Source of the DNA: Dryas octopetala
Taxonomy: Eukaryota > Streptophyta > Magnoliopsida > Rosales > Rosaceae
Direction of reading: 5' to 3'
Length of the DNA: 64,000 nucleotides
Assembly: GCA_963921425.1 (NCBI GenBank)
Contig: OY992832.1
Coordinates: forward strand, 21,922,835 to 21,986,834
Below the pieces are notes generated by a model that was given only the letters and a program-made list of their open reading frames with translations, was not told where the DNA came from and did no database searches. The translations under genes were made by a program, and so were the position numbers. Below are positions 23,231 to 33,052 of this stretch, in pieces (the stretch's first letter is position 1; every line of letters begins with the position of its first letter).

Positions 23231-24568
23231 TTATAGGACAAAGCAACCAAGCAATGAGACGCCAGATGTGCGTTCTTGAGGCCAATTGTATTCAAAAAGA
23301 CGATGACTCTGGAATTTGGCATGGACACTTGTAGTAGGCCTATGAAAGTCAAATTGAAATGTTGCGAGCAGAAGACGCATCTTCTCAAACTTGGCTTCTC
23401 CATGGTATTTCTCACGATCCATGTAATGGGAAACAGCGAGGCAGACATATGGACCTCCTAGATGGACAAAACTATAGTGTCTTCTAGAACTACAAAATTC
23501 AATAGGCAATGGCCTCAGAACATAGATGCGCTTAGGAGAAGAACCATTGGAAATGTAGTAGATTATTACTGCACTCGCTTCTCCTTCTTGGTCAAGGTCA
23601 TAGATAAACATTAGCTTGTCATCATCATCCTCCAAGTCCAGGACCAAAGCCTTTCCACGGAAGGTGGGAAATTCAGCGGGAGCAGAGCCGATGGAAGGGA
23701 GCAGCATCCATCCTTGTCTCGGGTTGGCCACGTCAAAGCAGAAGCGTGGTGCCTTGGTATCAAAGAGGCTCGAGACCATGATCTTGGTGCCCACAATTGC
23801 ATAAGAGAAGCAAGTAGAAATGGCAGTATAGCGTGCCAGGCGACAACCAGGAGGCAATACAAGGGTCGGCATGCTCAGCCATTTCTGGGTTGCCGGGCAG
23901 AATACCTCAAAAGTCATGACGCGTTTGTCATATTGGGGACGACCCGCGAGAGCGTAGAGCGCCCCATCTACCTCAACCACCAAGGGTTCAGGCTTTGGTT
24001 CTTGGAAACCAAAGGAGGTTTGGGGTTTGATCTTAGGGTTTGGATCCACACTTGAATCAGTCTCGAACACATAAACACTTTTACTAAAACGTTGTCCGTC
24101 TCGCTGTCGAAATACTATATGATGGGGTGTGGGAATCATACCGCCGGCGAAAAGAATTTGTGAGCCGAAGACACCGCAACCTGGAAAGCAGGGAAGATCA
24201 CGGCCGATCCTGGAAGCCACTTTTCGAAGGCTGCTATTGGATTCGGATTTGGAGGAGGAGGAGCAACTCTGGCATTGGATTTGTACACTACTTGAACCAA
24301 AAATTTTGTGATCGGGAGCATAAAATTTAACCTCACAGGAGCATGATAATAGATCCCTCAATTTGATGGCGTGGATAACGTAACGAGGGAGAATATTAAC
24401 CTTGTACTCGATGCTACATATATATAGAGATTTACCAACATCCACCTTTTCATTCTTCATCTTCGCCCGGTCCCTAGGCTTTATCTCCGTCCTCTCCCCA
24501 TTCGTAAACATCTCCATACTCTTTCTCATCTGCTGCTTCACGACTTCACGCTTCGCTTTATATCCCAA
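23231..24568 (-). CDS. Kelch/beta-propeller-like protein, single exon
   Basis: This is an open frame of 445 residues. The middle, about residues 190-300, has kelch-like pieces: VVEVDGALYALAGR, then TFEVFCPATQKWLSMP, then a following Cys/Phe-rich blade. This is the pattern of plant kelch or F-box/kelch proteins, where a blade carries Gly-Gly-like and Tyr/Trp positions. No F-box is visible at the N terminus. A Ser-rich stretch (residues about 98-115) and an acidic DLEDDDDK stretch (about 320) are also present. The far upstream start at 24568 overlaps a TATA-like GATATAAAG on the minus strand. Met-37 (MKNEK, codon at about 24460) is therefore a plausible real start, giving about 409 residues. 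Partners and function are unknown. Some or all repeats may be too degenerate for a profile to call. Confidence 0.7.
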   Translation of the reverse strand: MGYKAKREVVKQQMRKSMEMFTNGERTEIKPRDRAKMKNEKVDVGKSLYICSIEYKVNILPRYVIHAIKLRDLLSCSCEVKFYAPDHKIFGSSSVQIQCQSCSSSSKSESNSSLRKVASRIGRDLPCFPGCGVFGSQILFAGGMIPTPHHIVFRQRDGQRFSKSVYVFETDSSVDPNPKIKPQTSFGFQEPKPEPLVVEVDGALYALAGRPQYDKRVMTFEVFCPATQKWLSMPTLVLPPGCRLARYTAISTCFSYAIVGTKIMVSSLFDTKAPRFCFDVANPRQGWMLLPSIGSAPAEFPTFRGKALVLDLEDDDDKLMFIYDLDQEGEASAVIIYYISNGSSPKRIYVLRPLPIEFCSSRRHYSFVHLGGPYVCLAVSHYMDREKYHGEAKFEKMRLLLATFQFDFHRPTTSVHAKFQSHRLFEYNWPQERTSGVSLLGCFVL

Positions 24569-26801
24569 CCAAAATTCTCAATTTAATTATAATTGGGCCA
24601 TCGCATTACACCTGGGCTGGATTGACGTTCGTAAAATCCGGCCCAAGCCTCCCTATATTTGGTTTTTTTTTTTTTTTTTGGCCACAAGCCTCCCTATATT
24701 TGTTTCTCTTTCTTTAAACGTCTGCATTTGGCAAAAAAAAAAAAAAAAAACGTCTGCATACCTTGAAGACTGCAAAGGTACTAAAAAGTAGTAAATTTAC
24801 ATCATTTGACATTCTTGTAAATCCAATGAATTATATATTGCTTTTCTCACTGAAGAAAAACAGAAGGTCTTTAAGAGAAGACATCAGGCTAAGTTTACAA
24901 TGCTTACTTACAATTATAAAGAGTTCTCACTTCATCAAGTTAAGGTTTAAGAAATATATCCTCTGTTTTAAGCAAGCCTATAAAATCTACCGAATTATTC
25001 TATTTGTAAGAATGAGCACAAATATGTCAAATCTAAACGGCTAAGTGAAGCATCGTTAGACCAAAGAGTAAAATTTCGGTTTCGAGAAAATTTTCGATGA
25101 AAATTTCGACGAAAATTTTCGTGGAAATTTCGATTTCGACAAAATTAGATAAAAACGACGTAAATTGCTTTCAAAATACGAAAATTTTGAATGAAACTTG
25201 ATCATATGCTTATTTAAAATATTATCTACTATATTGATAAAAAAAACATTAAAGAAACCAAATTATATAGTAGGTTTTATGTAATATAAGATGAATATAT
25301 GAATATAATGCGCGCTGCTGGTAACTACTATTAAAAAAATGAATCACTAATTAATAATTATATAAATAACACCTCAAATTTATTTATATTACAATTATTT
25401 ATTTAACTTAAAAAAATAATTATATGTATACAGACTTGCTTCTAATCTTTTTTGTTAGCTGTATATTTTGTTGACATTGTGTTCATAGTTAAATGTCATA
25501 CATCTATTTTGTTTATATCAAACCGAAAATTTATTATAGTTAAACACTTAAACTTAAAATTATGGAACACAGTAACAGTGTAATACTACACTTGTTCATA
25601 TGTGAATATTTAACATAAATACGAAACTATAGTTTATTTAACAAATTATTTGATAATTTAGTAAACCCAAATTTAGGAAAACACTTTATGCTTCTAAAAT
25701 TATTGATAAAGTGTATAAAAACTGACACCATATAAAACAGTAGAAGGCATATATGGAAATCATAATTCATGCCATTGCCATCCTTGTGGTAGTACTAGCT
25801 GTAGAGAATATTAATGAAATAATTATTAATTCTTTAATTTCATTTGATTAAAACTAAATCACAGAGAGGCCAGGTTATATGCTTTAATTTGGTTAATGTG
25901 TGACAGCTCAGTGGTTAATCCAACTTTAGATTCAATTAATATAGATAGACTAATATCCTCCACATTCCCTATCCAATATAAACAAGAAAAATAAAAGCAT
26001 CATGAAAATGGGTTCATACTGTAACACACATAAATAAATAACAAAGAGACAAGCCAAGCAGGCGCCTCATCAAGCTAAAAGCCAAGGAGGCAAGGGGCGC
26101 GCGGTTGTCGCAGGCGGAGAAGACAGAGTGAAGAGAGAGAGAGAGAGTCACGCCGGAGAAGGAGGCAAGGGGCTGTCGCAGGCGGAGAAGACAGAGTGAA
26201 AAGAGAGAGAGAAGAAAGAGAAGAGAGAGAAATCTTTTGCGCAGGGGAGAAGACAGAGAGAAGAGAGAGAGATCTGAGTGTGTGGATGAAAATGAGGATG
26301 GGACTTGATGTACAGCGAAATTTCAACAGTCATAGCGAAATTTCACAAAAATGCACTGCAAGGGGGAGAGATGGTGTGTTAAGACTCAGATTGGGGATCA
26401 TTTTTTTTCTTTTGTTTTTTTATTTATTTTATTCTTAATCTTTTTTAACGGTAAACTTGGAATTAAAGAATTTGTAGAGTCTTTTTAGGTGGTTATGGGA
26501 CTTGTGAAGACTATTTTGGTCCTGAAAAAAGGTCACCACATTGCACATGGTAATTTTTTACGGAAATTCAGACAAAATACAATCAAATGACAACATTAAT
26601 GTGCGATAGTAAAGATGAAGGACAACATTGATGTGCGATAATAAAGATGGAGGATCACATTGAGTGAAAATGCAATTTAATGACCGAATTGATATTTATG
26701 TGAAAGTTGAGGGAACATTTATGATAAGAGAAGCCTTTAAAATTTGATGGTTTATCCAACAATATTATTGGGAGCAATCACATTGAGTCATTGACCGACA
26801 A
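24569..26801. other. AT-rich spacer with a dispersed repeat and purine-rich duplication
   Basis: No gene is seen. 24661-24750 has T and A runs. 25062-25290 is a repeat shared with 49640-49870. 26088-26280 is GA-rich, with a roughly 50 bp phrase ('GTCGCAGGCGGAGAAGACAG') present twice. 26570-26660 has 'AACATT.ATGTGCGAT' twice. Confidence 0.5.
25062..25290 (+). repeat. Dispersed repeat, TTTCG-rich end (second copy inverted at 49640-49870)
   Basis: The stretch 'AAAATTTCGGTTTCGAG' and the following 'AAAATTAGATAAAAACGA' and 'TTTTGAATGAAACTTGA.CATAT' recur in the same order on the minus strand from about 49870 down to 49640. The copies are diverged. This is probably an end of a DNA transposon or MITE, but I could not find the partner end. 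Confidence 0.55.
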
Positions 26802-26812
26802 TTAAAGAATGG

Positions 26813-27221
26813 CCATGGCTATTCCGACCACCCTAAATTACTGAGTTGACCACCCTATTTCAAAATTCCAACTTTACCCTTAAAACACAAAATTTTATTT
26901 TTGTTCGTCGGGTCATTCGACAGTTATCTACCGAAATATTTATGGTTATTCGACAGTTATCTGCTGAACATTGGTGGATTATTCGGTGGATAACTACCGA
27001 ATGGAAATGAAAAAGGCATTCGACAGTTATCTGTCGAAATATTTGTATTTATTCGACACTTATCTGCCGAACATTAATGGATGTTTCGGTAGATGACCAC
27101 CGAATGGATCTGGATGATTTTATCATGTTTTTGCAATAAAGGGTAAAATAGGAAAAAAGTTGAAAAAAATATATTAGGGTGGTCAACTCAGCAATTAAGG
27201 ATGGTCTGCATAGCCTCACTC
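26813..27221. mobile_element. Mutator-like MITE with 11 bp target duplication
   Basis: TTAAAGAATGG flanks the element on both sides (26802-26812 and 27222-27232). The termini are inverted repeats of about 35-40 bp including GACCA.CCT.AATT.CTGAG and TTGACCACCCT (26826 inward, 27206 inward). A 9-11 bp duplication with long TIRs is the Mutator pattern. The interior has four to five copies of TTCGACAGTTATCT.CCGAA in alternating orientation and no gene. Confidence 0.75.
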
Positions 27222-27853
27222 TTAAAGAATGGATCTCCTCTATGGACTACAAGATGGTACTCGCTCCTGGCCCAATGCAAATGGGTTGTCTCCCAGCCCA
27301 ATGGAAATGGGTTGTCTCCCAAAAAATGGGTGGCCATTGTGCAAGCACTTAGGCCAGAGATCAAATGATCAATGCAATGAGGTAAATGACCTTTTTGGGC
27401 TAAATTAAGTCTCCAACTCTTCATGCAACAAAATGTGTATTGAGTTTTAAATGGAAAAATGAAGCAAACTCGATTATGAATTTATGATATTGGAGACAAA
27501 TCATACAAAACCTCGACTTTTCATATACGTTCATATAATTTTGTTTTTGGTAATTATTTATTTTGTAAGTCTAATATATAATAGATAAGATTCTATAAAA
27601 TTTAGGGTCGATCATGAACATTTAGAAGAGCAAAACAATTGCATCACTTAACTCTGTAATGAAGATGATCTCATGCACTACAACAGACTTATTAGTTGGA
27701 GGGATTATGAACAATTAGATGTCCAACCACAAAGAGAACTCATTAACAACCATTTGTACTTAGGTTGTATCATTTTGTGTTGGTGTTAAAGGCTTACACT
27801 TTTTTATGTGTGTAGTTGGGGTCATTTTTCCACATTCAAGTAGGCTGGTGGTG

Positions 27854-28435
27854 TTGGTAAAAAAAAATGGCCAAAGTGTATTTTTAGTCCCTATACTTTC
27901 ATTAAGTTTCCACTTTCGTCCTGTACTTTCGATTTTCATGTTTTTAGTCAAGTACTTCAAATACGATTGCAATTGGGTCCTCCACCATCTTCCTCCTCCT
28001 CCCCTCCTTCACCCACCCCGCAGATCCCTCAACCCACCCACCCAACAACCCGATCACCCATTTTCCCTCCCTCACCCGAGCACCCTCATTCCCGGCCTCC
28101 TCCACCCGAGCAACCCCCAACCCATCTTCTCCCTTCTCCCCTCACCCCCACCTCCCTCCTATGCGCACACAGCCATCCCGACACCACCATTCCCTCCTTT
28201 GGCCACCACCTGTCACCCCATAGGTCGGAAAATACTCCTCATAGGCTTACCATCACTCCCCAAAACTCCCCTTACCGGCCAGCCACCCTCACTTGCAAGA
28301 AATCGCCGAAAATTACCAAAATCACCATAGATGATAGTGAGAACCCAATTGTAATCGTATCGGAAGTAAAACTAAAACGTGAAAATTGAAAGTACAAGAT
28401 GAAAGTGGAAAATACACTTTGGCAAAAATAAAAAT
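27854..28435. mobile_element. Foldback MITE with long TIRs and a C-rich centre
   Basis: About 110 bp at each end are inverted copies (for example TGGCCAAAGTGTATTTT near 27869 against its complement near 28408). The flanks carry a perfect 14 bp direct repeat, GTAGGCTGGTGGTG (27840-27853, 28436-28449). The centre (27980-28290) is C-rich and gives Pro/Ser/His-rich frames that are not genes. Confidence 0.75.
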
Positions 28436-28467
28436 GTAGGCTGGTGGTGAAGTCATCTCATTTGTGG

Positions 28468-28985
28468 GAGGGTAACCTACAGCCAGGCACGGACCCACGT
28501 TGTGGGCTAGGAGGGCCAAAGCACCCCCTATTTTTTTTTTTTTTTTGTGCTTACACTAAATATGCTATTAGCCCCCTAATGATGTACATGCTAGCCTAGT
28601 CCTACTATATTAATTGACCAAAATAGGTTTGTGTTCAATTTTATTATTCTATACCAAGCCAATAATTAAATAAGTTCCCCATTTTGGAAAACAGTGTTTG
28701 TTTTGCTCCATATTGTGCCTATTTTCTATGAGAAGTTTGAAGACAAGATCGATCCACTTGCAGAGAAGGCAGCTATTGAGATCAAAAAACTCTCTCCTCC
28801 TCTCACAAAGCTCATTAAAGTTGCGAATCACAAAGCTCATTAAAGTTGTGAATTAAACTTGGCTTTGCCTCTGCAATCGAAACCCAATCTTGGGGACTTG
28901 TCTCAGCCGGTCACCTGCCCGGTTCCTAAAAAATTTTGTCGCCCCCCAATTTCAATTCCTGGATCTGTCCCTGCCTACAGTTGTT
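28468..28985. mobile_element. Possible hAT-type element remnant
   Basis: The left end has CAGGCACGGACCCA and the right end reads TGGATCTGTCCCTGCC, an imperfect inverted pair. G/C runs (GCACCCCC, CGCCCCCCA) lie just inside each end. Non-coding hAT derivatives in plants often look like this. Ends and target duplication are not resolved. Confidence 0.4.
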
Positions 28986-29803
28986 GTCTTGGTTGTGTGT
29001 GTACCTACAATTCTTTTGTTTTTTTTTTTTTTTTGCCACTTTCTTTTGCTAAGTTCAAAGCTAACAAAAGTGATCCAAGGCTTTTGTTTAAAGTGGGTAC
29101 AAGGTGTGTTTTAAAGATTGGCCAATAAGAAATGGCCATGTATATATATATATATATATATATAAAATGGCCATGTGCTCACGTTGCAGCAAAAATAATT
29201 TTTCTGCGGTGTTGATATTTCTTAAGCCAAATCAATGACCCCTGGGCTTAGTTATCTATCTATATATATATATATATATATATAGTTCCTTGCTTAAGTC
29301 AAACTAGTGGCTTAGATATAAGCTATATATATATAGCTTATATATATATAAGTTGGATATCTATATATTAATATATATTAATATATATTAGCCTCTATAT
29401 ATTAATCTGGATATGTGTATTAGCCAATTCTTGGCTATTATTTGTAGCTATACTTTTCCAAATTTCTTGGCCAAAAATAAAATATGGGCCAAAGTTGGCC
29501 ACAATTCTTATAGGCTAATATATATATTTATTTTAAAAAAAAAAAAGGGGCCAAAGTTGTCCGAAATTCTCAAAATGGCCAATGTTAGCCATTATTCTTA
29601 AATTGGCTAAGGTTAACGACTTTTGTAGGCCAATAGGAAGTTCATGTATTTTTTTTAGAAAAAAAAGGGCCAAGGAATGCCGCCTTTTTATAGGCCAATG
29701 AAGTGATAATGGCCTTACTCGGCGTGCAAGAGAAGGAAAAGGAAAAAAAAAAAACTAAAACTTCATAGTCTCAAATTGCTTAGCCTATAAAGCTTGGGGG
29801 CAA
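28986..29803 (+). repeat. Internal remnant of an LTR element, TA microsatellites and a polypurine tract
   Basis: TA runs lie at about 29140-29164 and 29262-29284. From 29430 to 29710 the phrase GGCCAA recurs many times. The stretch ends with GCTTGGGGGCAA (29792-29803), a typical polypurine tract just before the LTR at 29804. No coding frame. Confidence 0.5.
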
Positions 29804-30695
29804 TGTTTGTACCCAAAAATGACACTTGGGTTATTATTGGTCATTTTTCATGTTGGCCATTTTTCATGTTGGTCATTTCTCATATTGGTCATTTCTCACG
29901 TTGGCCATTTTCGAGTAGTGGCCAAAGAATATTTTCTTGACTCGTATGCCCTTGTTTGGTGGTCATCTCACTTTAGGGTCAATGGGTGTTTTAACCCACT
30001 TCTCTTTAAATTGTGGTTTAAGGGCCAATAATTGTCTAAAACTACTATCCAATATAGGCCACGACCCAAAAGAAGTTTTTAAGGCCAGTAATGAAACTAT
30101 AAAATGGATGAACCCGTCTCAATAAAGGGGCCAGTAGAGATTTTCGTGGCCCATTCACATAACCAACTCCAAAAAATGAGTCCAAAATCACTAGGAAGCC
30201 GAATCAAGTAATGAGTTCGACTTTAGAAATGATTTTTATCCTCATTAATGATGAGATTTGATCAAAGAATCCCTTAGAGTCCAACTTTGGAAAGAATTCG
30301 GAAAGTTTTGCGGACAAGTCACCTAGATGGACAAGAACTCAATACGATCAAGCAAGGACTCCTACTATGGAAAGAATTTCAATCATCATCAATGACAATA
30401 CTTGGCCGCCAATAAGAAATCTCAAAAGTTCGAATCCTACTAGGAGAAGGAAGATGATTTTAGGCCAGGAAATGGCCCATTATCTAGGGTTGTATCCTAG
30501 CACCCTTATAAATAGATGTATTCGAGAGAAGAGAAAAAAATGACATTCAGCATCCAACACACCCAAATTCTCAAATCTCAAAAATCTCTCAAAGTTCTTA
30601 GGTTTATAGCTCTATCATTGTCTTCACAAGGATTGTGGTATCGATTTATTTTATGTACTTTAGTTTCATGCAATTGGATCGTTTTTATTTTAATT
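29804..30695 (+). repeat. LTR of the family split at 12536/20974
   Basis: It starts TGTTTGTACCC after a polypurine tract. Four short 'TCATTTTTCATGTTGG'-like tandem units (29840-29910) precede a conserved body, a promoter-like CTTATAAATAG (about 30504) and a presumed transcript start region. Homology to the split copy ends at about 30695. The true 3' end is not seen, so this LTR is truncated or joins foreign DNA. Confidence 0.65.
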
Positions 30696-30852
30696 GTCGA
30701 TATGAGTGAGAGACAGAGAGATGGAGAGAGAAGGTAGGTTTAGTTGTCGAAATGTAATTAGTTTGAATTTATAGTTAATTTTGTATTTGGCTGGATTTAC
30801 AAGTAAAAATCTTTTAAAAAGTGGGTTTATGAGTAATTTATTAAAAAAAAAA

Positions 30853-31589
30853 AGGCATAAATTCAATTTAGACACATAACTATATAAGCTATTTCAACGG
30901 GGTCCATGAACTTTAAAATATTTCAAATATATACCCGATCTATTATCTAAATTGAAAAATGAATTTCTGTCCATTGATTCGTTGAGAGATCAGTTAAATG
31001 ACAGCTTGGCTTTTGCTGACCGGGATTACTTGGTGACGTAGCGCTATCTCAGCAAACATTTCCTGCCAAATGAGCGACACGGGCCCACAATTTAATAATA
31101 ATAGAGAGAGAGAGTTTGTGGGCCCGTGTCAGGGGTTAGGTGGACCCGTGTCGCTCATTTCCCGCCAAATGAGCGACACAGGTCCACCTAACCCCTAACA
31201 CGGGCCCACAAACTCATCATATCTTTCTCGCTCGTTGAACACAAGTGAGGGATTTATATTCAATTTGGGGGAAAACGTGATGTTTTTTGGAGACTAAATG
31301 GTTAGGAGAGCGTTCGACGAGCGGGAAAAAGATGATGAGTGTGTGGGCCCGTGTCAATTGGACATGTGTTGCTCATTTGACGGGAAATGTATGCTGAGTT
31401 TGTGCCATGTCGCCAATTAATCTCCGTTAGCAAAAGCCAAGCTGTCATTTAACTGATCTCTCAATAAATTGATGAACGGAATTTCATTTTTCAATTTACA
31501 TAATAAATTAGGTGTATATTTGAAATATTTGAAAGTTCGTAAACTCCGTTGAAATAGCATATATAGTTATGTGTCTAAATTGAATTTAT
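30853..31589. mobile_element. Foldback MITE, right tip displaced to 32353-32362
   Basis: The left arm (about 30853-31025) and right arm (about 31428-31589) are inverted copies over about 165 bp, from ATAAATTCAATTTAGACAC to GACAGCTTGGCTTTTGC. The centre has smaller hairpins built on AATGAGCGACACGGGCCCAC and GGCCCGTGTC. The right arm is cut by a hAT element and its last bases follow at 32353. A-runs on both outer sides fit an A-rich target duplication, but its exact length cannot be read. Confidence 0.75.
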
Positions 31590-32352
31590 TAGGGGTGGGC
31601 ACGGTACGGTATGGTACGATATGAGCCCCATACCGATACCATACCGAAATTTTTATTCGGTACGGTATCGGTACGGTATGGACATTTTTAAAACTGGTAC
31701 CATACCATACCAGTGTTCTATGAATTCGGTATGGTTCGGTATGGTTTCGGTATATACCAACATTTTAAACTTTTTTTTTTTGTCAAAAAACAATATTTAA
31801 CAACCAAAAAGAAATATTTTTTCCCAACCAAAAGATAAAACAAAACCCAACTTGTACGTTCCTTTCATTTCTGTTGTGAACTATGACCGATGGTATTGAT
31901 CCTTAATTAACCATCAAACGACTAATTAAGCACATATATAATTCTAACCCAATTCATCATCAACCAGTGTAAACACAGAATTAGAAAAGAAAGCAACTGA
32001 TCATAAATCACACACCATTCTATATATATATATATATATATAGATATCAATGCCAAAGAAACTACAACAATGACAAAAGGAAGAGTAAAACTGTAAAACA
32101 CAAGACAACTCAGACCCAAGTATAGAAAGCATGATATGAAATATATATTAAATAATTAAATTAAAAATATATCGGTACGGTACGGTATTTTACGGTATTA
32201 AAAGTTTCATACCTATACCATACCGATTTAGACTCGGTACGGTACGGTATCGGTACGGTATATAATCGATATTATTTTTCGGTATAACATTGACACGGTA
32301 CGGTATGGTACGGGTTCGGTTTCGGTATTTCGGTAGTAAATGCCCACCCCTA
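31590..32352. mobile_element. hAT-type non-autonomous element with 8 bp TSD
   Basis: The termini TAGGGGTGGGCA and TGCCCACCCCTA are perfect 12 bp inverted repeats. GAATTTAT is duplicated on both sides (31582-31589, 32353-32360). Subterminal regions are built of CGGTACGGTAT-like units in both orientations, the usual place for transposase contacts. The middle (31780-32150) is AT-rich with a TA run. It has no transposase and depends on an autonomous hAT element. Confidence 0.88.
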
Positions 32353-32360
32353 GAATTTAT

Positions 32361-32596
32361 ACAAAAAAAAAATGCAACAACAATACCCAAACCCGATCTC
32401 ACCCCTAACAAACTAATCAGACCCGACCACCTGTCGGCTTGTAATTGAAACCTTCTCACGACCCGTGTTTTGGGTGGGGCAATAAGACAGTGGGTATAAC
32501 AAACAGTGAAATATCAGACCTCTCTCTTGTCCCAAAACGCACCCATTCTCTTCTCTCTCCCCTCTGAATTTTACTCGATCGCGGTCAACTTCAAGC
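32361..32596 (+). promoter_or_regulatory. Promoter/5' UTR of the TXNL4B-like gene
   Basis: Only 236 bp separate the foldback MITE from the start codon. The region holds a short pyrimidine-rich stretch (32518-32570) typical of plant 5' UTRs. There is no clear TATA box. The promoter may extend into or beyond the MITE, or be this short. Confidence 0.4.
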
Positions 32597-33052
32597 ATGA
32601 GCTACCTATTGACGACGCTGACAAAGAAGGCAGAGGTGGACTCCATCATCCGATCCACCATCGACAAGGTCCTCGTCCTCCGCTTCGGCCGCGCTTCCGA
32701 CGCCGTTTGCCTCCTCCTCGACGACGTCCTCGCCAAATCGTCGCGAGACGTCTCCAAGTTCGCATACATAGCACTCGTCGACATCGATTCCTCAGACATT
32801 CAAGTTTACGTCAAATTCTTCGACATCACTTTGATCCCCTCCACAGTTTTCTTCTTCAATGCCCACCACATGAAGATGGATGCGGGAACCGCCGATCACA
32901 GCAAATGGGTCGGTGCGTTTCGCCAGAAACAGGACTTCATCGATGTCGTGGAGGCCATTTTCAGAGGCGCCATGAAAGGGAAGCTGATCGTTAATTGCCC
33001 ATTGCCACCGGAACGAATACCCAAATACCAGTTGTTGTACAAAGATGTGTAG
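32597..33052 (+). CDS. TXNL4B: Thioredoxin-like protein 4B-like (DIM1-family U5 snRNP protein)
   Basis: A single uninterrupted frame of 151 residues. It begins MSYLLTTLTKK and contains KVLVLRFGRASDAVC (about 24-38), the strand YIALVDIDS, DITLIPSTVFFFNAHHMKMD (about 75-94) and, near the end, FIDVVEAIFRGAMKGKLIV. These follow the DIM1/TXNL4 thioredoxin-like fold. The C-terminal 'RGAMKGKLI' to 'PKYQLLYKDV' part fits TXNL4B rather than TXNL4A/DIM1, which is about 142 residues and ends differently. The family lacks the CxxC redox pair, and so does this protein. Members act in the spliceosome, binding U5 snRNP proteins such as PRP6. I expect a nuclear role in pre-mRNA splicing. It is intronless within the coding part. 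The start was chosen because the N terminus matches the family's MSFLL-type start. Confidence 0.92.
   Translation: MSYLLTTLTKKAEVDSIIRSTIDKVLVLRFGRASDAVCLLLDDVLAKSSRDVSKFAYIALVDIDSSDIQVYVKFFDITLIPSTVFFFNAHHMKMDAGTADHSKWVGAFRQKQDFIDVVEAIFRGAMKGKLIVNCPLPPERIPKYQLLYKDV

Noticed and set aside
27806..28389. Pro/Ser/His-rich frames of 140-174 residues
   Set aside because: They lie inside a foldback MITE with a C-rich centre; no domain and overlapping frames are equally rich in Pro.
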